NCBI GenBank assembly: GCA_947305865.1
Contig: CAMZEU010000005.1
Location: forward strand, 1-34,558
Reading direction: 5' to 3'
From: an uncultured Clostridia bacterium
GTDB taxonomy: Bacteria > Bacillota > Clostridia > Christensenellales > CAG-917
Length of the DNA: 34,558 nucleotides
Of the stretch, positions 7,703 through 16,848 are shown piece by piece (positions within the stretch are counted from its first letter, which is position 1; each line of letters opens with the position of its first letter). A program made the position numbers and the translations under genes. Under the pieces are notes generated by a model. That model did no database searches and had not been told where the DNA came from. It saw only the letters and a list, made by a program, of their open reading frames with translations.

Positions 7703-8909
7703 AAAAATTGCATTCGTTTTATCTGTAGTTTTAGTGCTTGCACTAATGTTATCTATGCTCGTTGGATGCTTAGATAAAAAAGGTAACAACCATGAACAAC
7801 CAAGTGGTGGGAATACTCCATCAGCATCAAACGTAATTACTGTGACAGATATGTTTAACAGACAACACACAATAGATACAAATGCTATTAATAGAGTTGT
7901 TTGTGTTGGTGCAGGTGCCTTAAGACTCTACACTTATGTTGGAGATATGAGCAAAATCGTTGCAGTAGAAGAAATTGAATCAAAAGCTTCTATGTCAGCT
8001 AAGTTCGTATCAAAGAGACCATACCAAGTTGCTTATAATGATCAATTTGTTTCTTTAATTAATGCACATAAGACAGTTGGAGCAGGTGGACCTCAAGCCC
8101 AAAGTCTAGCCATTGATGCAATTTGGGAACAAGAACCAGATATCGTATTCTCTTGCTTAACATTATCTGCAGATGACCTTGCAACTGCAGAACAACAATT
8201 AGGTTGCCCAATCATTTCATTAAAGTATGGTGCTGAAAAAGCATTCTCACAAGAAATCATCCAATCTATTCAGTTAGTTGGCAAGATTATGAATGCAGAA
8301 GCAAAAGCAACAACTTTAACAAATTATATGTCTTCTCTAAAGACAGATTTGGCATCCAAAACACAACAAAATGGAAAGAGCGTATTCCTAGCATGTAACT
8401 CTAACTGGGGAACAAAGGGATTTTTATCTACATCTAAGAACTATCCACTCTTCACTATTTCTGGAATCACAAATGTAATGGACAATCAAGCTTACACACT
8501 TACAGAAGGTTTTGCAGACATGGAAGATGTTTTAGCAACCAACCCAGATGTTATCCTTTTAGATGCAGGTGGTCTTGCAACATTCAAAGGAGATTATAAT
8601 AAAGATGGTTCTCTCTTGCCTGGACAACTTGCAGGATTGGATGCATGGAACAACAAAGAAGTCTATCTTATGATGCCAAACAATGCCTATGATGCAAACG
8701 TTGAAATGTACTTTATTAATGCATATTATGCATTAACAGTTGCTTATCCAACAGTATACGGAGCAAATGGTACAAACCCAATTAACATTGAAACAAAGGC
8801 AACAGAAATCCTTAATGCATTCTTCGGAGCAAACAAGGTTGCTTACAATGATATTCTTCTTTATGGTGGATATCAAAAACTTAACTTACCAGACACATGG
8901 CCTCTCTAA
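7692..8909 (+). CDS. FecB/TroA-type ABC transporter substrate-binding lipoprotein
   Basis: 405 aa; signal peptide with lipobox-like MLVGC|LDKK; VITVTDMFNRQHTIDTNAINRVVCVGAGALRLYTYVG and NPDVILLDAGG fit the periplasmic metal/chelate-binding family. Confidence 0.88.
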   Translation: MKIRKIAFVLSVVLVLALMLSMLVGCLDKKGNNHEQPSGGNTPSASNVITVTDMFNRQHTIDTNAINRVVCVGAGALRLYTYVGDMSKIVAVEEIESKASMSAKFVSKRPYQVAYNDQFVSLINAHKTVGAGGPQAQSLAIDAIWEQEPDIVFSCLTLSADDLATAEQQLGCPIISLKYGAEKAFSQEIIQSIQLVGKIMNAEAKATTLTNYMSSLKTDLASKTQQNGKSVFLACNSNWGTKGFLSTSKNYPLFTISGITNVMDNQAYTLTEGFADMEDVLATNPDVILLDAGGLATFKGDYNKDGSLLPGQLAGLDAWNNKEVYLMMPNNAYDANVEMYFINAYYALTVAYPTVYGANGTNPINIETKATEILNAFFGANKVAYNDILLYGGYQKLNLPDTWPL

Positions 8910-9478
8910 TAAGTGAAATAGCAAGCAAAGAATTCTTTGATGAATTATCTAAAACCTGGGACTCTACCAACACAAAAAGTCCCAGTGTTGTCTTTGCTAA
9001 TATAGAAATAAAAAAGGATGACCAAGTCCTAGATGTTGCATGTGGTACTGGAGTATTAGAACCATACCTATGCAAACTTACGAACAAGAAAGTTATTGGT
9101 ATAGATATTTCAGATGGAATGATTGAGAAAGCAAAAGTAAATAATGCATCTTTAAATGTTGAATACATCGTTGGTAGTTTTTATGACTACAACAAAGGTG
9201 GTTTTGATAAAATCATTGTTTACAATGCTTTCCCTCATTTCGTTGTTTTGGAAAAATTCAAACAAGCCTTATACAACAACCTAAAAAATGGTGGCGAGTT
9301 TATTATTTGCCACTCCCTATCTAGAGCAGAATTAGACCAACATCACATCAAATGCTCTGAAAATATTTCTAGAAGTTTACAAGAAGTTGAAAAAGAGGCG
9401 GATTTCTTTAAGGATATTTTCCAAATAACAACTGCAAAAGAGGATGACCACTCATTTGTAATAGTTGGTAAAAAGTAG
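8897..9478 (+). CDS. Class I SAM-dependent methyltransferase
   Basis: 193 aa; motif I DQVLDVACGTGVLEPYL, IGIDISDGMIEKAK, FDKIIVYNAFPHF. Start overlaps the end of the binding-protein gene by 13 nt. Confidence 0.85.
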   Translation: MASLISEIASKEFFDELSKTWDSTNTKSPSVVFANIEIKKDDQVLDVACGTGVLEPYLCKLTNKKVIGIDISDGMIEKAKVNNASLNVEYIVGSFYDYNKGGFDKIIVYNAFPHFVVLEKFKQALYNNLKNGGEFIICHSLSRAELDQHHIKCSENISRSLQEVEKEADFFKDIFQITTAKEDDHSFVIVGKK

Positions 9479-9501
9479 TTTATTACTATAAATATTATTT
9501 A

Positions 9502-9530
9502 TTGACAATCTATTATTGACTATGTATTAT
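9502..9530 (+). promoter_or_regulatory. Sigma70-type promoter for the SSS symporter
   Basis: TTGACA (9502-9507), 17 nt, TATTAT (9525-9530); ATG at 9555 with GTGAGG upstream. Confidence 0.65.
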
Positions 9531-9554
9531 TTTCTTACATTGTGAGGTAAGATT

Positions 9555-11255
9555 ATGTTTAATTCACTAATTAGCGCAGAAAGAAGTCCTGGTGGCATAG
9601 CATTAATTGCTGTCATGATTTTTTTATTTTCTGCAGCAATGGTATTTGTTGGCATTTACACTAGAAGAAAGGCCAGAGACGTCAACGGATTCGTACTAGG
9701 CGGAAGAAGTATTGGCCCATGGCTTACAGCTTTTACCTATGGTACATCTTATTTTAGTGCAGTTATTTTCATTGGATACGCAGGACAATTTGGATATTTA
9801 TTTGGTGTAGCAAGTACTTGGATTGGTATTGGTAATGCAGTCCTTGGTTCATTGCTTGCTTGGGTAGTACTCGGAAGAAGAACAAGAATTATGTCTCAAA
9901 GCTTAGACTCCAAGACAATGTCTGATTTCTTTGGAAAGAGATATCTATCTAAGGGCTTAAAACTTGCAGCTGCAATTATTATCTTTATTTTCTTAATTCC
10001 ATATACTGCTTCCCTATTCAATGGTTTATCTAGATTATTCACCGTTGCTTTTGGATTTAAAAATGAAAACCTCGCATATATTATTATTGTATTAATAATG
10101 GCATTACTCACTGGCATATATGTATTATTTGGTGGTTATAGAGCAACAGCTATTAATGACTTCATCCAAGGTATCATTATGTTAATAGGTATTATTGCTG
10201 TTATCGCAGTTGTTCTCAATGCTAATGGTGGTCTTACAGGATCTATGCAAGCATTATCTGAACAAGCTGGTTGGAAATACACATCATTCTTCGGTGCGGC
10301 ACCAATATTCTTAATATTTGTTGTAATTCTAACTTCGTTAGGAACTTGGGGATTACCTCAAATGGTTAATAAGTTCTATGCAATTAAGAGCGAAAACGAT
10401 ATTAAGAAAGGAACTATCATTTCAACTGTCTTCGCTATTATAGTTGCTGGTGGTTGTTATTTCCTTGGTGGCTTCGGAAGATTATTCGCAGAACCAGGAA
10501 CTCCATTTGATGCAGTAGTACCAACAATTCTTGAAAAGACTGTTACATCTGACTTCTTAATGGGTATTGTGGTTATCTTAGTATTAAGCGCATCTATGTC
10601 TACCCTTTCTAGTTTAGTATTAACATCTTCAAGTACATTAACACTAGACTTAATTAAAGGACATATCGTTAAGGAAGAAAACTTCACAGAAAAGAAACAA
10701 ATGATTATTATGCGTATCTTCCTTGCAATATTCATTATCATTAGTGCTGCTATAGCAATTATTCAAAAGTTATATAATGTCTCAACTATCGCTCAATTAA
10801 TGGGTGTAAGCTGGGGTGCTCTTGCTGGCGCTTTCCTTGCTCCATTCTTATATGGCTTATACAGCAAGAAAGTTACAAAGAGTGCAGTTTGGACTTCATT
10901 TGTTGTTGGTATAGTAATTGCAATCTTCTCATTAGTAATGTCCATCACTAAAGGAACATTCATGACAGTAACCTTCTCCTCTGGAGAAACATTAAACTTT
11001 GCAAACGCAGTTGTAATGGGTGCTATTGCAATGGTTGCAGGATTAATCATTGTTCCATTAGTAAGCCTTTGCACATACAAGCTTGAAGTTAAGAAAGGAA
11101 TCTTGGATGTCGAGGCAACAGAAAGAATGTTTGATTGCTTCAAGGGTAAAGTTGTTGTAAGCAGAAAGTCATCTCTTGGCGAAGACGTTATAGATGAAGT
11201 TCCAAGCAACGAAGAAGCAAAAGAAGAAATCTTAATGGAAGAAATCGAAAAATAA
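9555..11255 (+). CDS. Sodium:solute symporter (SSS family), substrate unknown
   Basis: 566 aa polytopic protein; FVLGGRSIGPWLTAFTYGTSYFSAVIFIGYAGQFGY, FGGYRATAINDFIQGIIM, ASMSTLSSLVLTSSSTLTLDL are SSS motifs. Confidence 0.92.
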   Translation: MFNSLISAERSPGGIALIAVMIFLFSAAMVFVGIYTRRKARDVNGFVLGGRSIGPWLTAFTYGTSYFSAVIFIGYAGQFGYLFGVASTWIGIGNAVLGSLLAWVVLGRRTRIMSQSLDSKTMSDFFGKRYLSKGLKLAAAIIIFIFLIPYTASLFNGLSRLFTVAFGFKNENLAYIIIVLIMALLTGIYVLFGGYRATAINDFIQGIIMLIGIIAVIAVVLNANGGLTGSMQALSEQAGWKYTSFFGAAPIFLIFVVILTSLGTWGLPQMVNKFYAIKSENDIKKGTIISTVFAIIVAGGCYFLGGFGRLFAEPGTPFDAVVPTILEKTVTSDFLMGIVVILVLSASMSTLSSLVLTSSSTLTLDLIKGHIVKEENFTEKKQMIIMRIFLAIFIIISAAIAIIQKLYNVSTIAQLMGVSWGALAGAFLAPFLYGLYSKKVTKSAVWTSFVVGIVIAIFSLVMSITKGTFMTVTFSSGETLNFANAVVMGAIAMVAGLIIVPLVSLCTYKLEVKKGILDVEATERMFDCFKGKVVVSRKSSLGEDVIDEVPSNEEAKEEILMEEIEK

Positions 11256-11277
11256 TAATATATAATAACTAGTTATT

Positions 11278-11306
11278 AAAAGATGGGAACCAACTCCCAT
11301 CTTTTT
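11278..11306. terminator. Bidirectional rho-independent terminator between the SSS symporter and sufB-like gene
   Basis: AAAGATGGGA-ACCAAC-TCCCATCTTT followed by T-run; A-run on the 5' side allows function for the convergent minus-strand gene. Confidence 0.85.
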
Positions 11307-11328
11307 TATATCAAATTGTTTGTGATGA

Positions 11329-12255
11329 TTATCTTAAGAAGCCGTTTACTATCTCTTCTTCAGCCTCTTTTTCTGTAAGGCCGAGAGTCATTAATTTGTC
11401 TAATTGTTCTCCAGCAATCTTTCCAATAGCAGCTTCGTGAATAAGCCTTGCTTCTGTAGTATGAGCATTTACCATAGGTACTGCATCCACTTGTCCGTTG
11501 TCCATCAAGATAGCGTCACACTCTGTGTGTCCGTTACATCTGTTGTTTCCGTTTACGCAAGAAATATATTTTTGATATGAGTCCTCAGTTGCTACAGAAC
11601 GAGAGATAACATGTGCCCCACTGTCTACTCCATCCAAATCTACAAGGAAATCTGTAGTGGCCTTTTGGTGTCCATGTGTTAATATCTTTTCTCTTATAAC
11701 AAGAATAGCTCTATCTCCAAGCTTTGCTTTTGTCTTTCTATATGTAGAATCCACTCCTCTAATTTGAGAAGTCTCCATCTCCATATATCCACCTTCATCT
11801 ATTTCAACTTCTGTTGTTGGATTTAAGATCTTTTCTCCAGTTCCTTCGCCTTCACCATAATGGTTTTCTACATACTTAACTTTTGCATTCTTTCCAACGT
11901 GGAAAGCGTGAATACCATCATGCTCGGATTTAAGACCACCAGCATTGTGAATTCCACAACCTGCGACTATTAATACATCTGCGCCTTCGCCAATGTAGAA
12001 ATCATTGTATACAAGGTCATCTAAACCAGTTTCAGTTAGAATAACTGGGATGTCTACTCTTTCGTTCTTTGTGCCTGGCTTAATAATGATATCTATCCCT
12101 GGTTTATCTGTCTTAGTTTGGATATCTATATTGGCTGTTGTTCTACGTCCAGCAAGAGCTCCATTTGAACGAAGATTATATGCACCTTCTGGAATTTCTT
12201 CATATCCAGCAATTTCTTTTAACATATTCTTTTGAATTGCACTTAGCTCGCTCAT
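11329..12255 (-). CDS. SufB/SufD-family Fe-S cluster scaffold, short (SmsB-like) form
   Basis: 308 aa; IVAGCGIHNAGGLKSEHDGIHAFHVGKNAKVKYVENHYGEG, GDRAILVIREKILTHGHQKATTDFLVDLDGVDSGAHVISRSVA, HTECDAILMDNGQVDAVPMVNAHTTEARLIHEAAIGKIAGEQLDKLMTLGLTEKEAEEEIVNGFL. Confidence 0.9.
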   Translation of the reverse strand: MSELSAIQKNMLKEIAGYEEIPEGAYNLRSNGALAGRRTTANIDIQTKTDKPGIDIIIKPGTKNERVDIPVILTETGLDDLVYNDFYIGEGADVLIVAGCGIHNAGGLKSEHDGIHAFHVGKNAKVKYVENHYGEGEGTGEKILNPTTEVEIDEGGYMEMETSQIRGVDSTYRKTKAKLGDRAILVIREKILTHGHQKATTDFLVDLDGVDSGAHVISRSVATEDSYQKYISCVNGNNRCNGHTECDAILMDNGQVDAVPMVNAHTTEARLIHEAAIGKIAGEQLDKLMTLGLTEKEAEEEIVNGFLR

Positions 12256-12263
12256 ATTTCACC

Positions 12264-12983
12264 TCACATATTATCTGCAAGAGTCTTGCAAACATTTGCG
12301 GACAATAGTCCAGGAAGGATTTCATCTTTTGGTCCATCTTGAGAAACTTTGCCACTTGTAATAACAATTACTCTTTGAGCCATATTTAAAATACGCTCTT
12401 GGTGTGAAATGATAAGAATAGAACCATTTGTTTGTTCTTCTAATTTTTCAAAGACTGAAATAAGATTGTTAAAACTCCAAAGATCTATTCCAGCTTCCGG
12501 TTCATCAAAGAGAGTAAGTTTAGGAGATTTTGCCATTGCTGTTGCAATTTCAATTCTCTTTAATTCTCCACCACTTAATTCGTTGTTTACTTCTCTGTCT
12601 ACATATTCTCTAGCACAGAGACCAACTTGAGAAAGGTATGAACATATTTCTGTTACATTAAGTTTTTTACCACTAGCAATAGAGATTAAATCTCTAACCG
12701 TAATTCCTTTGAACTTAACTGGTGCTTGGAATGCATATCCAATACCAAGTTTAGATCTGTCTGTGATGGACATTTCTGTAATATCTGTGCCATCAAAGTA
12801 AATCTTGCCACTAGTTGGTTTATATAAGCCCATTATGAGTTTGGCAAGAGTACTCTTACCACCACCATTAGGACCTGTAAATGCAACAAACTTCTCATCT
12901 ATCTTGAGAGAAATGTTGTCTATAATTTTCTTTTCACCAAATTCTGTTTGTACAGCAAAGGTGACGTTCTTTAGTTCTAACAT
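12264..12983 (-). CDS. SufC-family Fe-S assembly ATPase (SmsC-like)
   Basis: 239 aa; TGPNGGGKSTLAKLIMG, GIGYAFQAPVKFKGITVRDLI, LSGGELKRIEIATAMAKSPKLTLFDEPEAGIDLWS. Confidence 0.92.
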   Translation of the reverse strand: MLELKNVTFAVQTEFGEKKIIDNISLKIDEKFVAFTGPNGGGKSTLAKLIMGLYKPTSGKIYFDGTDITEMSITDRSKLGIGYAFQAPVKFKGITVRDLISIASGKKLNVTEICSYLSQVGLCAREYVDREVNNELSGGELKRIEIATAMAKSPKLTLFDEPEAGIDLWSFNNLISVFEKLEEQTNGSILIISHQERILNMAQRVIVITSGKVSQDGPKDEILPGLLSANVCKTLADNM

Positions 12984-13056
12984 ACCTTAATCTCCTTAAT
13001 GTGTATGTGATTATAGCAAATAAATATTATTTATGCCACCATAATTATTCATTAAC

Positions 13057-13085
13057 TTGCTAATTCAAGTGCAATACTTTATACT
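13057..13085 (+). promoter_or_regulatory. Probable promoter for the malic enzyme gene
   Basis: TTGCTA (13057-13062), 17 nt, TATACT (13080-13085). Confidence 0.55.
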
Positions 13086-13110
13086 AACTTACATAAAAGG
13101 AACAGGAACT

Positions 13111-14283
13111 ATGAACTATTTTGAAGAATCTCTTAAATTACACAAAGAATGGAAAGGCAAATTAGAAGTTGTTTCTCGTGTAGAAGTTTCTACAAAAGAC
13201 GAACTCTCTTTAGCATACACTCCAGGGGTTGCACAACCATGTTTAGAAATCCAAAAAGATGAAAATAAGTCTTATGACTTAACAAGAAGATGGAATACTG
13301 TTGCTGTTATTACAGACGGCACAGCTGTCTTAGGTCTTGGAGATATTGGTCCTATAGCTGGAATGCCAGTTATGGAAGGCAAATGTGTACTCTTCAAAAA
13401 GTTCGGTGGCGTAGATGCAATTCCTCTCTGTATCAAATCTAAAGATGTAGATGAGATTGTTAAAACCATTTCATTATTATCCGGTTCCTTTGGTGGCATC
13501 AACTTAGAAGATATATCTGCTCCACGTTGTTTTGAAATAGAAGAAAAACTCAAAGCTTGTACAGATATACCTATTTTCCATGATGACCAACATGGTACAG
13601 CTATCGTATGTGCTGCTGCTATTATTAATTCTCTTAAGGTTGTTGGAAAGAAAATAGAAGATTGTACCATAGCAATTAGTGGTGCTGGTGCAGCTGGTGT
13701 TGCTATTTGCAAATTACTCCAAAAACTAGGAGCAAAAGATATTATACTTACAGATAAATTCGGTGTAATTTCAAGAACAAGCAGAACAGGAGATGACTAT
13801 ACTGCAAAATTAGCGCTCACAACAAATAAGAATAATGTTAACGGAACAATTGCAGATGCTCTTAAGAATGCGGATGTATTTATTGGTGTTTCTGCTCCAC
13901 ATATCGTTACAAAAGAAATGATTAAAACAATGGCAAAAGATCCAATAGTATTTGCTATGGCAAATCCAACACCAGAAATTGAACCAGAGGATGCAAAAGA
14001 AGCCGGTGCTGTAATAGTTGGAACAGGAAGAAGTGATTATCCTAACCAAATAAATAATGTTCTCGCCTTCCCTGGTGTCTTTAGAGGAACACTAGATGCA
14101 AAAGCAAGGACTATTAACGAAGAAATGAAGATTGCTGCTGCAAAGGCTTTAGCATCTTTAGTATCTGACGAAGAATTAAATAAGGATTACATTTTACCAA
14201 AGCCATTTGACAGTAGAGTCTGTGGTGCTGTGGCAGAAGCTGTAAAGCAAGCCGCTATAGACAGTGGTGTTTGTAGAGAATAA
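13111..14283 (+). CDS. NAD(P)-dependent malic enzyme
   Basis: Start moved from 13057 to ATG 13111 (MNYFEESLKLHKEWKGKLEV) with AAAGGAACAGGA upstream. Motifs LSLAYTPGVAQPCLEI, GTAVLGLGDIGPIAGMPVMEGKCVLFKKFGGVDAIPLC, FHDDQHGTAIVCAAA. Confidence 0.95.
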   Translation: MNYFEESLKLHKEWKGKLEVVSRVEVSTKDELSLAYTPGVAQPCLEIQKDENKSYDLTRRWNTVAVITDGTAVLGLGDIGPIAGMPVMEGKCVLFKKFGGVDAIPLCIKSKDVDEIVKTISLLSGSFGGINLEDISAPRCFEIEEKLKACTDIPIFHDDQHGTAIVCAAAIINSLKVVGKKIEDCTIAISGAGAAGVAICKLLQKLGAKDIILTDKFGVISRTSRTGDDYTAKLALTTNKNNVNGTIADALKNADVFIGVSAPHIVTKEMIKTMAKDPIVFAMANPTPEIEPEDAKEAGAVIVGTGRSDYPNQINNVLAFPGVFRGTLDAKARTINEEMKIAAAKALASLVSDEELNKDYILPKPFDSRVCGAVAEAVKQAAIDSGVCRE

Positions 14284-14289
14284 AAATAA

Positions 14290-14317
14290 ACCAGGGCCGA
14301 AACCCTGGTATTTTTTT
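14290..14317. terminator. Rho-independent terminator downstream of malic enzyme (possibly bidirectional)
   Basis: ACCAGGG-CCGAAA-CCCTGGT then ATTTTTTTA; T-rich on the minus strand as well. Confidence 0.85.
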
Positions 14318-14326
14318 ATGTTTATT

Positions 14327-16846
14327 TTAGATATCGTACTTAGATAAGATTTCTGCTGGTCTCTTGTTCATAAGAGTCATTATTGGCAACAGTGAAATCA
14401 AGATACATACACCATATAAGAATGCAAGTGCAGCAAATCCTACCCAAACTGGATAATAAATCATTCCATATACTGCTGAACCATATGTCATTAACTTCCA
14501 CATAATTGCACTCATAATTACAAATCCAATCAAAACTGTCATTGTAATTACACACAAACTTTCTGCGAAGAACTTGAATATGATGTTTTGCTTTCTTACA
14601 CCAATTGCTCTATAAATACCAACTTCTCTTATTCTTGTTAGCAATGAAGATCTCATTACAAAGTATAAGCACAAGCCCATAACGGCTACTATTACAAGTA
14701 AGCTTATAAGCTTAGGTAAGAATGTTTTAAGAGATTCGTTAGATAATTTTGTAGGCATTGTAATTTCTAAAGAACCATCTAAATTCTTAATTGCCTTTGC
14801 AACTGTATCCACACTAGCAAGACTCTTAACACTAACTGCTAATGTATAATAGTCATATCTTTGAGAGCCATTGCCATATAAATAGTATGAAAGATGTGCC
14901 ACATAATCTTCATCGTTAAGAATAATCATGCTCTCGTAGTTGGTTGGATCTGAATCAACATTAGACATAACCTTTGAAACAGTATAATGATGTTGTGCTG
15001 TATCTCTAAAATCTTCTACATATAAAGAGTCCCCAACATGATACTTTGTAATACCTAATGTATTTGGAACTGATACCTCTTTACCAACATATGCTTTGCC
15101 CTTTTCAATTGTTCCTACATTTGGATACATGCTGTTTGCATATACCTTTCTTGTTCCAAACCATCCAGAACCAATAGTCTTCTTAAGATATACCCAAGTT
15201 AATATCTCTCCTGAGAAATATGCACAAGGATTTGTTTCTCTTACAACACCAACAATTTTGCTGATACTGAATTCATTTTCTTCTCCATATGAATCATAAG
15301 AATATACTCTTAGACCAATAACACCTTTATAGTCTGAGATTTCACTCATTCCTATACTTTCAATGATTAGTTTTGCTAAAGATGTGCTTACTAACATCTC
15401 GCTATATTTAGTTGGTCTTACACCTGCGACTAAATCTAAGTTAGCTGCATCTTTAATGTTTTTATCAAATGAATTAACTGAAGCATTGAAGTTTTCAGCT
15501 GCAGTATCATAATCTCCAACGACTATTGTATGAGATTGTTTTCTATTATCTGTATTTTGAATAAATCTTGTACTTGAAACCTCTCCCATATTGTTAATGT
15601 TTGAAATAAGGTCTTGGATAACCTGTGTATTCAGTTGAGGATCTGTAGTTACTGAGGAATTAACTTTCTTTGTGAAGTTTACATAGATAGTCTTGCTATC
15701 TGCATAATTGTTTAGATTTCTGATGTCTACGCCAAGAAGTGCAACCACAATAATGAATGCCATTGCAAATAAAGCCAGTATAGTTGTTAGCGCCTTTCTT
15801 CCTGCTGCTTTCTTACTAAGCATTAGTTTATATCCTTCAACAAAAGACTTGCCAAATGTGAACAATCTACCAGTTCTCTTCTTAGGCTCTATCTTTGTTA
15901 AAGTAGACATATCTATATCTTCTTTTTCTCTCTTCAAATAGTCTTCTTTTTTGCCTTCAAAAACCTTTGTATCACTGGTGTTATTTATGACTTTTATCTC
16001 TGGATCATTAGAGTATAAGAAAACCTTATTTCCGTCATTAATGATAGTTAAAGTCTTATTTTTGGATAGTTCATCTCCGTAATATGAGATTTGGAAGCCA
16101 TTTGTACTTATCTCAGTTTTATTCAAATCTCCGAGGTAAATCTTGTTTCCAGTATATCCTACTTGTGATGCCTCTCCTGTGCCTTTTGTAGCTGATACAA
16201 TCTTGCCATCTACAATGTTAATAATGTTGTCGCAATACTCATTTACGAGGTTTTCTTCATGAGTTACAAGCAATACCAATCTATCCTTAGAAATAGCCTT
16301 TAGTATGTCCATAACCATATATGTATTTTCTTCATCTAGGTTACCTGTAGGCTCGTCTGCAAGGATAATATCTGAACCCTTTACAATTGCTCTTGCAATA
16401 GCTACTCTTTGTTGTTGGCCACCAGAAACAGTTTGTGGATTACGTCTTGCAAACTTCTGCATACCAACATTATCTAGGGCTGCCATAACTCTCTTATCTA
16501 TCTCTTTCTTGTCTTTAATTCCAAGAAGTTGGAGAGATGTTGCAACGTTGTCATAAATTGAGATGTTATAATCTAGATTATAATTTTGGAAAATATAACC
16601 TATTCTTTCGTTTCTAATATCATCTGTATTTTTCTTAATGCTTTGGTCATCAATCAATACTTCACCGGAGTCAAACTTATCTAGTCCACCAATAACATTA
16701 AGTAGTGTTGTTTTACCACATCCACTTCTACCAAAGATTGCTATCATTCCTTTGGATGGCAATTTAAGGGAAACATTGTTTATAACATGAATCTCGTTAG
16801 ACTTTTTCTTATTGAAAAATTTATTTAAATTTTTAATCGTAATCAT
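14327..16846 (-). CDS. ABC transporter, fused MacB-type ATPase and FtsX-like permease
   Basis: 839 aa; [48 protein letters not shown], then TM / large extracytoplasmic region / TMs with [25 protein letters not shown] (FtsX). Confidence 0.9.
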   Translation of the reverse strand: MITIKNLNKFFNKKKSNEIHVINNVSLKLPSKGMIAIFGRSGCGKTTLLNVIGGLDKFDSGEVLIDDQSIKKNTDDIRNERIGYIFQNYNLDYNISIYDNVATSLQLLGIKDKKEIDKRVMAALDNVGMQKFARRNPQTVSGGQQQRVAIARAIVKGSDIILADEPTGNLDEENTYMVMDILKAISKDRLVLLVTHEENLVNEYCDNIINIVDGKIVSATKGTGEASQVGYTGNKIYLGDLNKTEISTNGFQISYYGDELSKNKTLTIINDGNKVFLYSNDPEIKVINNTSDTKVFEGKKEDYLKREKEDIDMSTLTKIEPKKRTGRLFTFGKSFVEGYKLMLSKKAAGRKALTTILALFAMAFIIVVALLGVDIRNLNNYADSKTIYVNFTKKVNSSVTTDPQLNTQVIQDLISNINNMGEVSSTRFIQNTDNRKQSHTIVVGDYDTAAENFNASVNSFDKNIKDAANLDLVAGVRPTKYSEMLVSTSLAKLIIESIGMSEISDYKGVIGLRVYSYDSYGEENEFSISKIVGVVRETNPCAYFSGEILTWVYLKKTIGSGWFGTRKVYANSMYPNVGTIEKGKAYVGKEVSVPNTLGITKYHVGDSLYVEDFRDTAQHHYTVSKVMSNVDSDPTNYESMIILNDEDYVAHLSYYLYGNGSQRYDYYTLAVSVKSLASVDTVAKAIKNLDGSLEITMPTKLSNESLKTFLPKLISLLVIVAVMGLCLYFVMRSSLLTRIREVGIYRAIGVRKQNIIFKFFAESLCVITMTVLIGFVIMSAIMWKLMTYGSAVYGMIYYPVWVGFAALAFLYGVCILISLLPIMTLMNKRPAEILSKYDI

Positions 16847-16848
16847 GT

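Noticed and set aside
10793-11209. 138 aa minus-strand ORF inside the SSS symporter gene
   Set aside because: Antisense shadow of a clear membrane transporter; no RBS/promoter or recognisable domain.
13272-13712. 146 aa minus-strand ORF inside the malic enzyme gene
   Set aside because: Antisense to a strongly supported conserved enzyme; no motif support.
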